DNA of 64,000 nucleotides from Quercus robur (GCF_932294415.1 NC_065536.1:55057854-55121853); one strand, 5' to 3'. Positions 39,503-50,490 are shown, numbered from the stretch's first letter. Numbers and translations: made by a program. The notes: generated from the sequence alone by a model not told the origin.

Positions 39503-39686
39503 TTAGTGGGTAGTTATTTTTACACATATGTCTCTATTTTATTGAGTTTTGAATTTTGATACGAATGACGTGGTATCATTCGATACAAAAATTGAGCTAC
39601 TTATTATTTTTTCTCTAGTACAGTTGTGTTATAATTATATGCAAGTGCACACACAGCCAAAACCTACTGGATTCTAATTTCAAATT

Positions 39687-42640
39687 TTTTTTTGATAAAC
39701 CACCCCTGGAAAGCAAGGGGGAAGGGAAACTTCATTACTGCAGATCAGAAAAGTATACAGATGCAATGTCCGGAGGGATGTCCTCCATCCAAACATGGAA
39801 ATGGGAAAAATTACAAGCTGATCTCACTAGCCTATGAGCTACTTTATTTCCTAGCCTACGAGTATGACTAAAGGCTAGACTATTAAAGGCTGAAGCGAAG
39901 ACTTTGATGTCCTTGATGATGTGCCCGAAGCTTGAATACTCCCAGCCACCATTGGATAAAGCATTGATGGTAATTTCTAAGTCACCTTCCAAAATAATCT
40001 GATCAAGACTTAGCTCTTGTGCAAAACCAATGGCGCTGCGCGCTGCCAACACTTCCATCGTCTCTACTGATGTAGGCAGAGGAATAAGTTGTGTAAAGGC
40101 AGCCATAACAAGACCTTTGTCGTTTCGGATGATGCAACCTAGACCTGCTTGGTTCTTCTCTCTAAACAAAGCCCCGTCGAAATTCACTTTCAACCAGCCA
40201 CCAGGAGGAGGCTGCCACTTCACGATGGAGGGGGTTTTTGGGGCCAAAGGGGGGGCTGCCGAAGCCCTTTGAAACTCCAGCAACTTGTCAGAGGCTAAAG
40301 CATTTACCTTCCACAGAGGAGTTGGGCTATCACCAACTCTAGCCTGATTTCTACGGTACCAGATCAGCGAGACAGTCATGGTAAACAACTCGAAGAGATC
40401 AGTGCGAGATTGACACAGCTGGATGATTTCCACGAAAGAGCTGCACTCCCTGGACAGATTTATCAACCACTCAAACTTGCCCATCCAGACTGCCGATAGT
40501 ACAGGGCAAGACCAAATGGCATGAAAGGAGGTTTCGCTCATGAGTTTACAGCCGGGGCAGATGTCATCAGTGAGCACTCTACGCTTTAGAAGGTTGGCTT
40601 TTGATGGTAAAGAATTTGTACCTGCTCTCCATAACAGCGTTTTGACTCTATTTGGAACCCGAAGGCTCCAAATGCCCTTCCAGATTCTCTTGGTGGGGGT
40701 TAGATCAGAGGGAGAAGGACCCTCCCTCAACTCTTCATTCATAAGGAGTCTATAAGCCGATCGGACAGAATATTTACCATCCGGAGAATGCGGCCAAAAC
40801 ACCATGTCATCACACTCACCAAAGCTAAGAGGAATGGACTTGATAGCGGCTGCCTCATGAGGCAAGAAGAGGTGATCAATCGTCTCCTGGAGCCAACAGC
40901 GTTGCTCCTTGTCGATCAGAACAGCCACCTGTGCATCATCTCCAAGGAAAACTCTCGGTGACACCACATTCTTGTTGTATGGGTCGGGGAGCCAACTATC
41001 ATGGTAGATCCGGATCAAGGAGCCATTTCCAACCCTCCATTACAGCCCCTTGCGGACTATATCTCTGCCTTTTAAAATGCTCCTCCAAGCAAAAGAGCCA
41101 CTACCCACCTTGGTGTAAAAAATGGAGCCATTTGGGAAGAATTTTTCCTTGAAAAACCTGTGGAACAAAGAAGGCTGATTTTCTGCAAGCCGCAAAACCT
41201 GTTTTGCCAGCATGGCACGTTGAAATTTTGTAGCTCTTTGAAACCCAAACCGCCTAAACTTTTTGGGCGGCATAAAGATTTCCATTTTGCCCAATGAATC
41301 TTCCTTTGATTACCCCTTTGACCCCACCAAAAATTCCTGATTAAGGCCTCAATTTCATGACACAAAGAGAGCGGTAGCTTGAAGCAGCTCATGGCAAAGG
41401 TTGGGATCGCCTGAATCACCGCTTTAAGGAGGACTTCCCGGCCAGCTTGGGAAAGAAGTTGCTCTTTCCACCCTTGGAGTTTGGCTGCAACTCTTTCCTT
41501 GATATAAAGTAAGCTAGCTTTCTTCTTCTTCCCTACCAAAGAGGGAAGACCGAGATATCTCTCATATTGCTTGATTTCTTCCACATCTAACGCTGTTTTG
41601 ATCTGCTCCAAGATGTCAGGAGGGGTGGCTTTGCTGAAGACAAGACCGGTTTTGTTGCGATTCAACTTTTGACCGGAGGCCTTTTCATAGCAGTCCAAAA
41701 GATCTTGGATTTTTTGACAATCACCAAGGGAAGCTCTACAGAAGACCAGGCTGTCATCTGCGAAAAAGAGGTGAGTCAACCGGGGACCCTTTTTGCAGAT
41801 GGACACTCCCCTAATCTGCCTAGATTCCGCTGCCCTGTGGAGCAGAAAATGAAGCCCCTCAGAACAAAGAAGGAATAGATAGGGTGACAACGGATCTCCT
41901 TGACGTAAGCCTCTTGATGGGAGGATCATTTGGGTGGGCTCACCATTAATGAGAATTGAATAAGAGACAGATGAGATGCACTCCATGATTAGGTTAATCC
42001 ACTTGACATTGAACCCCATTTTCTCCATAATTTTCTCAAGGAAAACCCATTCAACCCGGTCGTACGCTTTGCTCATATCTAATTTTAGCGCCATAAATCC
42101 CGACTTACCCTTATGATGGTGTTTCATATAATGCAAGGTTTCGAACGCCATAAGAATATTGTCAGAAATAACTCTACCCGCCTGGAAAGCACTTTGATTT
42201 TCAGATATCACATGCGGGAGGATAGCTTTTAGTCTGTTAGCTAAAACTTTAGAGACAATTTTATAAACAACGTTACACAGACTAATTGGCCGAAAATCAG
42301 AAATAAGCATAGGGGATTTAACTTTTGGAATCAGGGTGATATTAGTACAGTTAATCTCTCTAGGAATTTTACAGCTATTAAGGCATTCAAGCACAGCAGA
42401 GCTAATATCAACACCAATCAAAGGCCAGAAGGTTTGATAAAATAAGGGAGGCATACCGTCAGGACCCGGGGCTGTGGTGGGTTTCATCTCTTTAATCGCT
42501 TCCTCAACTTCTTCCTTGAGAAAGGGTCTGAGGAGTTGGGAGTTCATGTCCTCTGAGCCCGAAGGCAGCATTGCATCCAAAATATCTGAGAATGCAGAAG
42601 GCTGGGATGAAGTGAACAGGGAGCTAAAGTATTGATGGGC
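39687..42640 (-). mobile_element. L1-type LINE, ORF2 with reverse transcriptase and RNase H, 5'-truncated
   Basis: Minus-strand element with its poly-A end (a T run on the plus strand) at 39687-39695. The ORF2 frame from 42640 down to about 41230 has a complete reverse transcriptase domain: ITLIPKV, FRPISLCNVVYKI, ALKLDMSKAYDRVEW, GLRQGDPLSPYLF, and the catalytic FADDSLVF. After a frameshift near 41230 and one in-frame stop near 41040, the frame continues (41018-39735) through the zf-RVT cysteine motif (CPGCKLM...HAIWSCP) and an RNase H domain (VNFDGALF, LEGDLE, NKVAHRLVR). Endonuclease and ORF1 are missing. No clear target duplication. Two lesions plus 5' truncation make it non-autonomous. 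Confidence 0.92.
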
Positions 42641-43101
42641 TACATATACAATATTGACAGGCATGCTGGATAAACCTAATGTAGATATTAGGATATGAAA
42701 TGATATTAGAAATACAAATAAGTTTTTAACATATGTGAGAATATCTAGATTGACCCCAGCAAAGCAAGGTAATGGATTAATTGTTATTTATACCCAAAAT
42801 TAGCAATTTAACAAAGGACATAACCACAGTTATAATCACCACAATCCAAAACAATACAAATACAAATTAAAAAGAACAGACGAAGCAATAAAAAGAATAT
42901 ATGGATTCTAATGATGAAGTGGATAACTTTAGAAAAACTCTTTAAGAGAAAGAATACTCAAGCATAACCAACCCCACAAGAACTTTTTGATGATGAAGTG
43001 GAAAACTTTAGAAAAACTCTTTAAGAGAAAAAATACTCAAGGGTAACCAACTCCATAAGAACTTTCAAATTCAAAAGAAACAGTTGTTACCAAAAATTCA
43101 T

Positions 43102-43432
43102 ACAACAACAACAAAGCCTTGGTCCTAAAATTTTGGGTTGGTTATTGATCCTCGATAGATTAGCTAAGATCAGCCACATATATTCTTTACTCCATTTTAT
43201 TTTATCTGAAGTCATACTTTCTGTTACTTCTTTAAATGATATGTTTTTTTTTTTATTACTTCTATTAATGTAATTTTTGGTCCTATACATTTTTTTCCCC
43301 TTAACTTGGTCACTCGTTCTTACAATGCATTAATCTTTCTCCTTGAACATGGCCAAATCATCTCAAGCATTCAATCTTATAAAATTTTCCGTTTTAACTT
43401 AATAGGCATTTTACTATCACACAAAACTCTTA
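43102..43432 (-). mobile_element. RTE-type LINE 3' fragment (second copy)
   Basis: Minus-strand sense: the 3' tail CAAGGCTTTGTTGTTGTTG at 43102-43121, preceded by CCCAAAATTTTAGGACCAAG and fragments matching 10376-10420 and 10640-10687. It is shorter than the intron 1 copy because of an internal deletion. Confidence 0.6.
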
Positions 43433-43662
43433 ATGATGAAGCCACATTGGGGCTGAAGGGGGCCTTGGCCCCCAAAATATTTGAAAAACAATTAGTAGAA
43501 AATATTAATATATGAATTATTCCGACTAATTTAACAATTTACAAGGACTAGATATGCTTTTGGCCCCCCAATCAAGGATAAATATTCTAAAAATGTTATT
43601 TTTACAACATTTTTACATACTTTCATAACAAATCATAAGTGACAAGTTGTTATTCACTATTA

Positions 43663-44215
43663 GAGCATCCACATTAGTGGAGCCATAATTTTAGCTATTT
43701 GATTCCACCAAAAGCTACTTTATCTATTTTACCTTCTCACTTTATAAACATCCAACATCAGTGGTTTTATTTTAGTTTCCAACACAATAAAATATCATAA
43801 ACAATACAATAAAATAATATATCTCCTACAATAAACAATTCATTTATTGATTATTTTTTCCCTATTCTTCACTATCTTCAAGCACTCACGGCACCACCAC
43901 CACCACGACCACCAATGTGAAACTCCTACGGGAAGAGGAACCAAAAAGCCAGCATCCCCACCCCAACTCAGCCACAACACAAACCCAGCAACCCTAAACC
44001 CAACAACCCCAAATCAGCCAAACACAGACCCACCACACCCATCAACACAAACACAAACCCACCACACCCACAACAGAGAAAATAAGATAGAAGAGGGAGA
44101 GGGGCGGATCAAAGTCACAGTCGGAGCTAAACTCAGAATAGAGTACTCCGGCAAAGATGGGCTGGACACGATATGTGAAGATGAGCTTTTATTATTTTTC
44201 TTTTCTTTTGGGCCA
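43663..44215. mobile_element. Degenerate PIF/Harbinger-like element, right end unclear
   Basis: The left end GAGCATCCACATTAGTGGAG is preceded by TTA and belongs to the same TIR family as 38491-39502. Shared subterminal words are CTTTATCTATTTTACCTTCT and TCCAACATCAGTGG. The inside is CACCACCAC/CAACCC-rich like the other copy. No matching right TIR was found, so it is probably truncated. Confidence 0.45.
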
Positions 44216-45089
44216 TAATGGGATGAGCCATTTTAACTATTACTCTCTCTCCCAGCCCAGAAGTAGTTTTCTCCTCCCCCAAAACACACACACAACACTC
44301 TCTTTTCTAAAATAAATAAATAAATCTTGGACCATCTGACTTGTAGCATGCACATCATAAAAGTATAGGATTTACAAAGTATAGCTTAAAAAAAAAAAAA
44401 AAAACCGGTAGTTTTGTGAAAGCAATATGAAATAAAATTGGGTCATGTTAACCGATGAACTTAAGACAATTGTTAATAAACTATTTTAAGGAAGTTTTTA
44501 TACAATTTTTATGGAAAATTGAAAAAACTATCAAATTTTTTTTTTCTTTTTCTTTTCCCATAAATATTTCCTAAAATGGTTCGCTAACATATGTCATTAG
44601 GGCATTCATTAACTTTTCCTAATCAAAATTTATATTTTTCATTCAAAGATGGTTATACCACACAACCATGGATTCTTAATATAACAAAATTGTGTACATC
44701 TCTTAGCAACTCAAGAGTGTTGCCTCCTAAGGTATTCATGTTTCTCTCTCAGTTTCTTTTTGGGTTTTTAGATGGCTACAATATCACTTAGTGGTTCTAA
44801 TGGTCAACTATGGATGTGAAAATTAAAAACCTTATTTATTTAAAGACTTTTGTAAAAACCCAAAAAAGAGATAAGACGTGGGATCTTTAAGAATCCTAAT
44901 CTTCAGCTGTAGGATTAATCAATAGTTTTTTAAATGTTATTGACTTAGCTTGAAACTCTTTCAAAAATTATTCCTTAATTTTGTCAACCATATTAAGAAA
45001 ATATTTGAGTTTACATCCAACTTTACAACGTTAATCTTACTCCTATAATATCCTCAGGTAACAAGAAAATGGAGCACCCTAGTTCCTAT
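44216..45089. other. AT-rich intergenic DNA
   Basis: Contains CA-rich and A-run low complexity (44280-44400) and no coherent gene. Confidence 0.5.
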
Positions 45090-45301
45090 GCGATATTGAT
45101 TACATATGTTGCATTCAACTTCATATCTTTCTTTACAATCAATATAATAATTTCTTAATATTGAAGTATAGTATTTGTTATTACTATACTTATGTGCGAC
45201 GTTGATTACATATGTTGCATTCAACTTCATATCTTTCTTTACAATCAATATAATAATTTCTTAATATTGAAGTATAGTATTTATTATTACTATACTTATG
45301 T
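45090..45301 (+). repeat. Direct tandem duplication, 106-bp unit
   Basis: 45090-45195 and 45196-45301 are nearly identical (GCGATATTGATTACATATG versus GCGACGTTGATTACATATG, then the same TTGCATTCAACTTCATATCT to TTACTATACTTATGT). Very few differences, so a recent event. Confidence 0.9.
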
Positions 45302-45617
45302 TAAGTCACATTAATATAGCATTTTGGTTCACATCAATTCATTCCATCTATTTCAGTTCATTTGGTCTATTTTGGTGATGTTATGATGAGGTATGTTACA
45401 CCAAGATGACCCACTATCCTCATATTTGTTTCTAAATTGTGCAAAGGGGCTTATTTGTTTCTAATAATAATAATAATAATAATAATAAATTTAGTATGAA
45501 AAGGTCTATGTATATATTAATTAATTGCACATTAATGAAGTAAAAGCTTAATTCATGATTTTCAAATTACTTGTTTAACCGTATCTTTTTCCCGCTTAAA
45601 AGCTATAGCTAATGTAT

Positions 45618-46392
45618 TATAAATATGAGCAGTGGCTACTAGGACTACCCACACACAAAAGCAAAATTCAATTCATAGCCAAATAGCTCAAAAAAAAATG
45701 GCGCCTAAGAAGAGTGTGAGAATGATCAAAAGGAACCTTCGTTGGATTTTTAGGGAAATTAATAAGTTGATCGATGAAGCAGTTGAAGAAGATGAATCAG
45801 TACTAGCTCGTGTTGGTAAGTTTTGAAGTTTTCTTCCTTTTTCGTTTTTTATTAACTTAGTTGATTTTCTTTTTAAATTTTAAGCTCAATGTCCATGGGG
45901 AGTCAACACTGAACAGATGGAGCACTGTTTCCAAATTCGTGAGAGAGAATTGGTGAGTTTCTTTAACATTTTTTTTTATTTAATTCCTTTTTTTATCAGT
46001 TAGTTCATTTTAATTATAGTTGTTTATCTCCATTTTCTAGTTCTTCCTACTCCCTAGAGGGATCAAAACTTTGAAGATGGATAGAAATTTTTCAATGAAG
46101 TAATTGATAACTACAATGCGAAGAGAGCTATTCTCGTTAGGATGAGCCAACGTCACGATTCATCCACTCGAAAGTTGAATGTGAAGTTGCAAGAAGCAGT
46201 GAAGGAAGATTTTATGGTTGCGGTCTCTCATTTTGTGAAATGGAGCACATCGGTTGTGTCTTATCTCAGAGATGCAAACAATATTATTTTGGAGATGGAG
46301 GATGTCAAAGATGCGGAGATTATAATCAACGTCCACAAGGCAATATGGCTTTTTAGCATCACTAATAATAATTCTCTCAAATGCTATGCTTG
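45618..46392 (+). pseudogene. Unrecognised small gene family, copy 1 (TATA box plus three exons, broken)
   Basis: TATA box TATAAATAT at 45618-45626, leader with CACACACAAAAGCAAAA, ATG at 45698. Exon 1 runs to CGTGTTG|GTAAG near 45814 and encodes a basic then acidic start (MAPKKSVRMIKRNLRWIF...). Exon 2, about 45886-45954 (AG|CTCAATGTCC...GAATTG|GTGAG), keeps frame and reads AQCPWGVNTEQMEHCF. Exon 3 homology runs from about 46040 to the stop at 46392, but has in-frame stops before DNYNAKRAILVRMSQRHDSS. From there on it is open and helical/charged (FVKWSTSVVSYLRDANNIIL). I recognise no domain. The product would be about 165 residues. Function unknown; no signal peptide or membrane segment seen. 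Confidence 0.45.
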
Positions 46393-46607
46393 ATTGCCTT
46401 TTGCTTTGATATTGTTGCAATTAGTTTGTTGTAATAAAATATTTTTATTATTATTAAAAATACTTTATTGCAAAAAAAAAAATTTGTTGCTATAATTTAT
46501 TGCAACAAATTTTTTGTTATGATAGGTTACTGCAATAGTAATTTTTGTTATAATAAAGTATCTCTGGAAACTTATTGCAAAAAAAAACTTATTGCAATAG
46601 TAATTTT

Positions 46608-47085
46608 CAATGAAGTAATTGATAACTACAATGCGAAGAGAGCTATACTCGTTAGGATGAGCCAACGTCACGATTCATCCACTCGAAAGTTGAATGTGAA
46701 GTTGCAAGAAGCAGCGAAGGAAGATTTTATGGTTGCGGTCTCTCATTTTGTGAAATGGAGCGCATCGATTGCGTCATATCTCAGAGATGCAAACAATATT
46801 ATTTTGGAGATGGAGGATGTCAAAGATGCGGAGATTATAATCAACGTCCATAAGGCAATATGGCTTTTTAGCATCACTAATAATAATTCTCTCAAATGCT
46901 ATGCTTGAGTGCCTTTTGCTTTGATATTGTTGCAAATAGTTTGTTGCAATAATTTATTGCAACAAATTTTTTGTTATGATAGGTTACTGCAATAGTAATT
47001 TTTGTTGTAATAAAGTACCTCTGGAAACTTATTGCAACAAAATTTTTGTTGCAATAGGCTATTGCAATAGTTTTTTTTTCTATGC
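46608..47085 (+). pseudogene. Unrecognised small gene family, tandem duplicate of exon 3 of copy 1
   Basis: The block from TTTTCAATGAAGTAATTGATAACTAC (46095) to about 46607 is repeated at 46608-47085 with only scattered substitutions. It includes the whole open part of exon 3 (to the stop at 46908) and the TTGCAATA-rich tail. The differences change few amino acids (for example STSVVSYLRD to SASIASYLRD). No exon 1 or promoter accompanies this duplicate. Confidence 0.5.
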
Positions 47086-47177
47086 TTGTTTATACTTTAT
47101 TTTCAAATGCTTGATTTTCAAATGCTTTAACCGTATCTGGCACACCTCATCTCTCTTTTCCCGCTTAAAACCTATAG

Positions 47178-47405
47178 CCCATGGCCTATAAATATGAGCA
47201 GTACCCAATGCCCACTACCCACACACACAAAAGCAAAATCCATAGCCAAACAACTCAAAAAGATGGTGCTTAAGAGTGTGGGAATGTTGAAAAGAAACAT
47301 TCATTAGATTTTTAATGAAATCAATAAGTTGATTGATGATGCACCCCCTAGAGTTGAAGATGAAGCAGTAGTTGTAGCACTTGAAGCTCATGTTGGTACT
47401 TAATA
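47178..47405 (+). pseudogene. Unrecognised small gene family, copy 2 (promoter and exon 1 only)
   Basis: TATAAATAT at 47178 and ATG at 47263 are placed as in copies 1 and 3. Exon 1 reads MVLKSVGMLKRNIH and then TAG where the other copies have TGG (tryptophan). The end of the exon reads into two stops instead of the G|GTAAG donor. Exons 2 and 3 are absent. Confidence 0.5.
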
Positions 47406-47668
47406 GGAACAAGTTTTATAGTTTTCTTCTTTTCTTGTTTTTTATTAGCTGAATTGATTTTCTTTTTAACTTTTTAGCACAATGTAAAAAATAAAGTAAA
47501 AAATAACTAACATGTAAATGAGCAATTTATAATTTATATTTTAGATTAAAATGGTTTTTATTTCACAAATTACCAAACACAAATGCTTGATTTTCAAATT
47601 AATTCTTTAACCGTATTTGGCACCACACCTCACCTCTTTTTCCCACTTAAAACCTATAGCTCATGTCC

Positions 47669-48408
47669 TATAAATATGAGCAGTGGCCACTACCCACACA
47701 CAAAAGCAAAACCCATAGCCAAACAACTCAAAAAAATGGTACCTAAGAGTGTGGGAATGTTGAAAAGGAACATTCATTGGATTTTCAATGAAATCAATAA
47801 GTTGAGCGCTGATGCACCCCATGCAGTTGAAGAAGAAGATGAAGCAGTACTTGTAGCGCTTCGAGCTCGCATCGGTAAGTTTTATAGTTTTTTTTTTTTT
47901 TCCTCATTTTTTATTTACTAAATTGTTTTTCTTTTTAAATTTTTAGCTTAATGTCCATTGGGAGACAATATTGCGCAGATGGAGCAATATCTTCAAGAAA
48001 TTCATGAAATAGTTGTAAGTTTCTTTAACATTTTTTGATTTAATTTCTTTTTTTATCTGTTGTTACTAGTTCATTTTAATTATAGTAGTTTATCTCCATT
48101 CTCTAGTTATCACAACTCTCTGGAATGATCGAATTTTTGAAGATAGAAGGCCATCTTTTAATCAAATGATCGATAACTATAATGCAAAGAGGGTTGTTCT
48201 GGTTAGGATGAGCGAACGTCACGAATCACACACTCGAAAATTGAATGTGAAATCGCATGAAGCAGCCAAGGAAGATTTTCTGGTTGCAGTCTCTCACTTT
48301 GTAAAATGGAGCGCAATGATTGCTGCTTATCTCAGAGATGCAAGCAACATAATTTTGGAGATGGAAGATGTCAAAGTTGCAAAAATTATTGCAATGAAAT
48401 ATTTATAG
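47669..48408 (+). pseudogene. Unrecognised small gene family, copy 3 (most complete)
   Basis: TATAAATAT at 47669-47677; ATG 47736; exon 1 47736-47874 ending ATCG|GTAAGT and open throughout (MVPKSVGMLKRNIHWIFNEI...). Exon 2 47947-48014 keeps phase but has TAA in place of the CAA of copies 1 and 4. Exon 3, to the stop at 48408, reads FEDRRPSFNQMIDNYNAKR and then RKLNVKSHEAAKEDFLVAVS. The acceptor for that frame is not obvious. One nonsense change and an uncertain splice site suggest recent decay, or that the true gene structure differs from my model. Confidence 0.45.
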
Positions 48409-48634
48409 TCACAATATTTTTTGTTGCAATAAAGTATTTTTAATGATAATAAAAATCTTTTATTGCAACAAATTATTGCAACAAAATTTTTATTACAATA
48501 GTCTATTGCCACATATTTTATCGCATAAGTGGGCAACGAAAAAATTTTATTGCAATAGAAGTTTATTGCAACAAAATGAAACTTATTGCAATAAAAAATT
48601 TGTTGGGATAGTTCAGTAAAATACCTGTGAAACT

Positions 48635-48980
48635 TGTTCCTATTACCAAAACGAGCTTCAAGTGGTGCTTCAACTCCAATGGCTGCTTCATCTCCTAATG
48701 AGAAGAGCCGTCTTTGCATCGTAATTATTAATCACTTGATTAAAAAGTTGTCTTCCATCTTCAAAAATTTCATCACTCCAGCAAATAGTAACAAATGGAG
48801 AATGGAGATAAAAAAGATTATAAAATAAATTAACTACTATAATTAAATGAACTACTAGTAACAACTAATAAAAAAAGAAATTAAATAAAAAAATGTTAAA
48901 GAAACTTAGCAATTGTTTCACGAATTTCCCTAAGATATTGCTCCATCTGTTCTATATTGTCTCCCAGTGGACATTGTGCT
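48635..48980 (-). pseudogene. Unrecognised small gene family, copy 4 (inverted, chimeric)
   Basis: On the minus strand an exon 2 homologue starts after TTTTTAG at 48978 and reads AQCPLGDNIEQMEQYLREI (its first residue completed by the previous exon). It is followed by an intron with a weakened donor (GCTAAG). Then comes the start of exon 3 (FEDGRQLFNQVINNYDAK, around 48770-48710). That jumps directly into sequence resembling the end of exon 1 and its downstream intron (EAPLEARFG, TAATAGGAACAAG). Copy 4 is therefore a rearranged fragment. Confidence 0.4.
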
Positions 48981-49369
48981 AAAAAGTTAAAAAGAAAATC
49001 AATTCGGTTAATAAAAAACAAGAAAAAATTTGTTGCAATAGTCTATTGCCATAGACTTTATTGCATTAATGGGCAACAAAAAAATTCGTTGCAATAAAAA
49101 ATTTTGTTGCGATAGGTCATACTATTGCAATAAGAGTGGTGTAATAATTTGATCATACTATATGTGTTTACAAATTTGAAAATTGCATAATATTGTGATT
49201 GATATAGGTAAGCAAGTTTTATGCCTGCTAAAAAAAATACAAACATCATTTTGATAAATAAAAATAAAAATAAAAATAGCCTTCAATAATTGTTTTTAAA
49301 AGTATGTTTTATTAGAGAGTAGCCTTTTTTTTTCCATTTATATAGACTAATAAACATGGTATTACCCAT

Positions 49370-49640
49370 AGGGGTGTCTATGTTGGACCCAACCCATGAA
49401 CACGACATGAAGCCAACATGAGTTTTTGAGGGTTCAGGTTGGGTCTTAGTGGGTTTGGGCCATAAACGGGTTAACCTGAAAACAACACGATAAGAAACAG
49501 GTCATAAGCGGGTCAACCCGTATGACTCGCAATAGACACATTTGACATGCCAATTTATTTGTGTCAACCTAAAATGACCCATTTAACACAATCAGTTTAA
49601 CTTGTATAATAAATATTACTGTTCCCCCCCCCCCCCCCAA
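49370..49640. mobile_element. Degenerate repeat with GGGTCAACCCG-type words (hAT-like)
   Basis: AGGGGTGTCTATGTTGGACC, AAACGGGTTAACCTG and AGCGGGTCAACCCG are typical of a widespread plant hAT-related MITE. A C run lies at 49624-49638. Ends and target duplication were not defined. Confidence 0.35.
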
Positions 49641-50074
49641 AGTTTAACTTGTATAATAAACAAATATTCATTTTATTTTAGATTTTTTAAATACCTTTTA
49701 TATCCAACCTATATTTTAAACTTAAAATGAAAAGTGAGTAGTAACAAAAAACTTACAAGTATAATTGGAAATTAAAACTTTACAAATTTTATATACCCTA
49801 ATATATATAATTGGAAATTGAACTATATTATTTTGAGTACGCATTTGGATTACGTCTGCGTCTTGTATCTGCGTCTTGCGTCTTGCATCTTGCGTCTTAC
49901 GTCTACGCTTCCAACTTTTTTCTTTTTTTCTTTCTTATTTTGAAGTGTGTTTTTGTGGCTTTATGTCACACCAATGGGTCTCGTGCACTGTTCATAGGAC
50001 TCACAAACCTTTTTTTTCAGCAACTTTTTATTGAAAATGGGTTCCACGACATTATTCACACATTTAAAAACTTC

Positions 50075-50490
50075 TAAATAGGCCATTAGAGAGGGAGGAG
50101 AGTAGAGGGGAGTAGAGGGGAGGAGAGTAGAGGGGAATGGTTCCCCTCCACCTTGTTTGGATGTTTTTAAAAATTAGGATGGAGAGGAGAGGAAATGATT
50201 AAAATAGACAAATTTACCCCTATTTGAAAATGAACTTGCAACATTGGTCTATTATTAATTTAGAAAGGGTAAATTGAGAAATTTATCTAGTTAATAATTT
50301 ATCTACTCTACTCTCCCTCCAAATCTCTCCAATTTGGGGGAATTAAAAATGAGGGGTTAGAGGTGGTTGAAACCCCTCCAAACTCCTCCCTCTCATTCCT
50401 TAAAAAACTTCCAAACAAGGTAATTGAATTATTCTCTCTCCCTCTACTCTACTCCCCCTCCTTTTTTTAACTTCCAAACAAGCCATAAAG
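50075..50490. mobile_element. Possible MITE with purine-rich left end
   Basis: The left part (GAGGGAGGAGAGTAGAGGGG repeats, then CCTCCACCTTGTTTGGATGT) and the right part (CTCTACTCTACTCCCCCTCC, then AACTTCCAAACAAGCC) are roughly inverse to each other. The GGCTTGTTTGGAAGTT-type end is common in plant MITEs. Boundaries approximate. Confidence 0.4.

Larger units (their letters stand above)
39619..43432. repeat. Second copy of the aminotransferase intron 1 segment, split by an L1 LINE
   Basis: 39619-39685 matches 9707-9773 and 42640-43432 matches about 9780-10687. The two halves join exactly where the LINE at 39687-42640 sits. The right half has an extra local duplication of about 85 bp (GATGAAGTGGATAACTTTAG at 42915 and GATGAAGTGGAAAACTTTAG at 42990). 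It also carries the 3' tail of the RTE LINE (43102-43170). Confidence 0.75.
46427..49140. repeat. TTGCAATA/TTGCAACAAA-rich spacer DNA
   Basis: Between and beside the small gene copies (46427-46610, 46925-47075, 48409-48605, 49028-49135) the word TATTGCAA and its complement recur every 10-25 bases. They often appear as ATTGCAACAAA...TTTTGTTGCAAT palindromic pairs. Subterminal arrays of short inverted motifs of this sort occur in plant CACTA-type elements, but no CACTA termini were found. Confidence 0.55.

Noticed and set aside
39735-42664. Functional host gene for the reverse transcriptase/RNase H frames
   Set aside because: Domain order, truncation, poly-A end, frameshift and stop show a dead L1-type LINE.
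45632-45697. Upstream non-ATG start for copy 1 of the small gene family
   Set aside because: The frame extends upstream only from a GTG; the other copies start at the ATG equivalent to 45698, directly after the shared leader.
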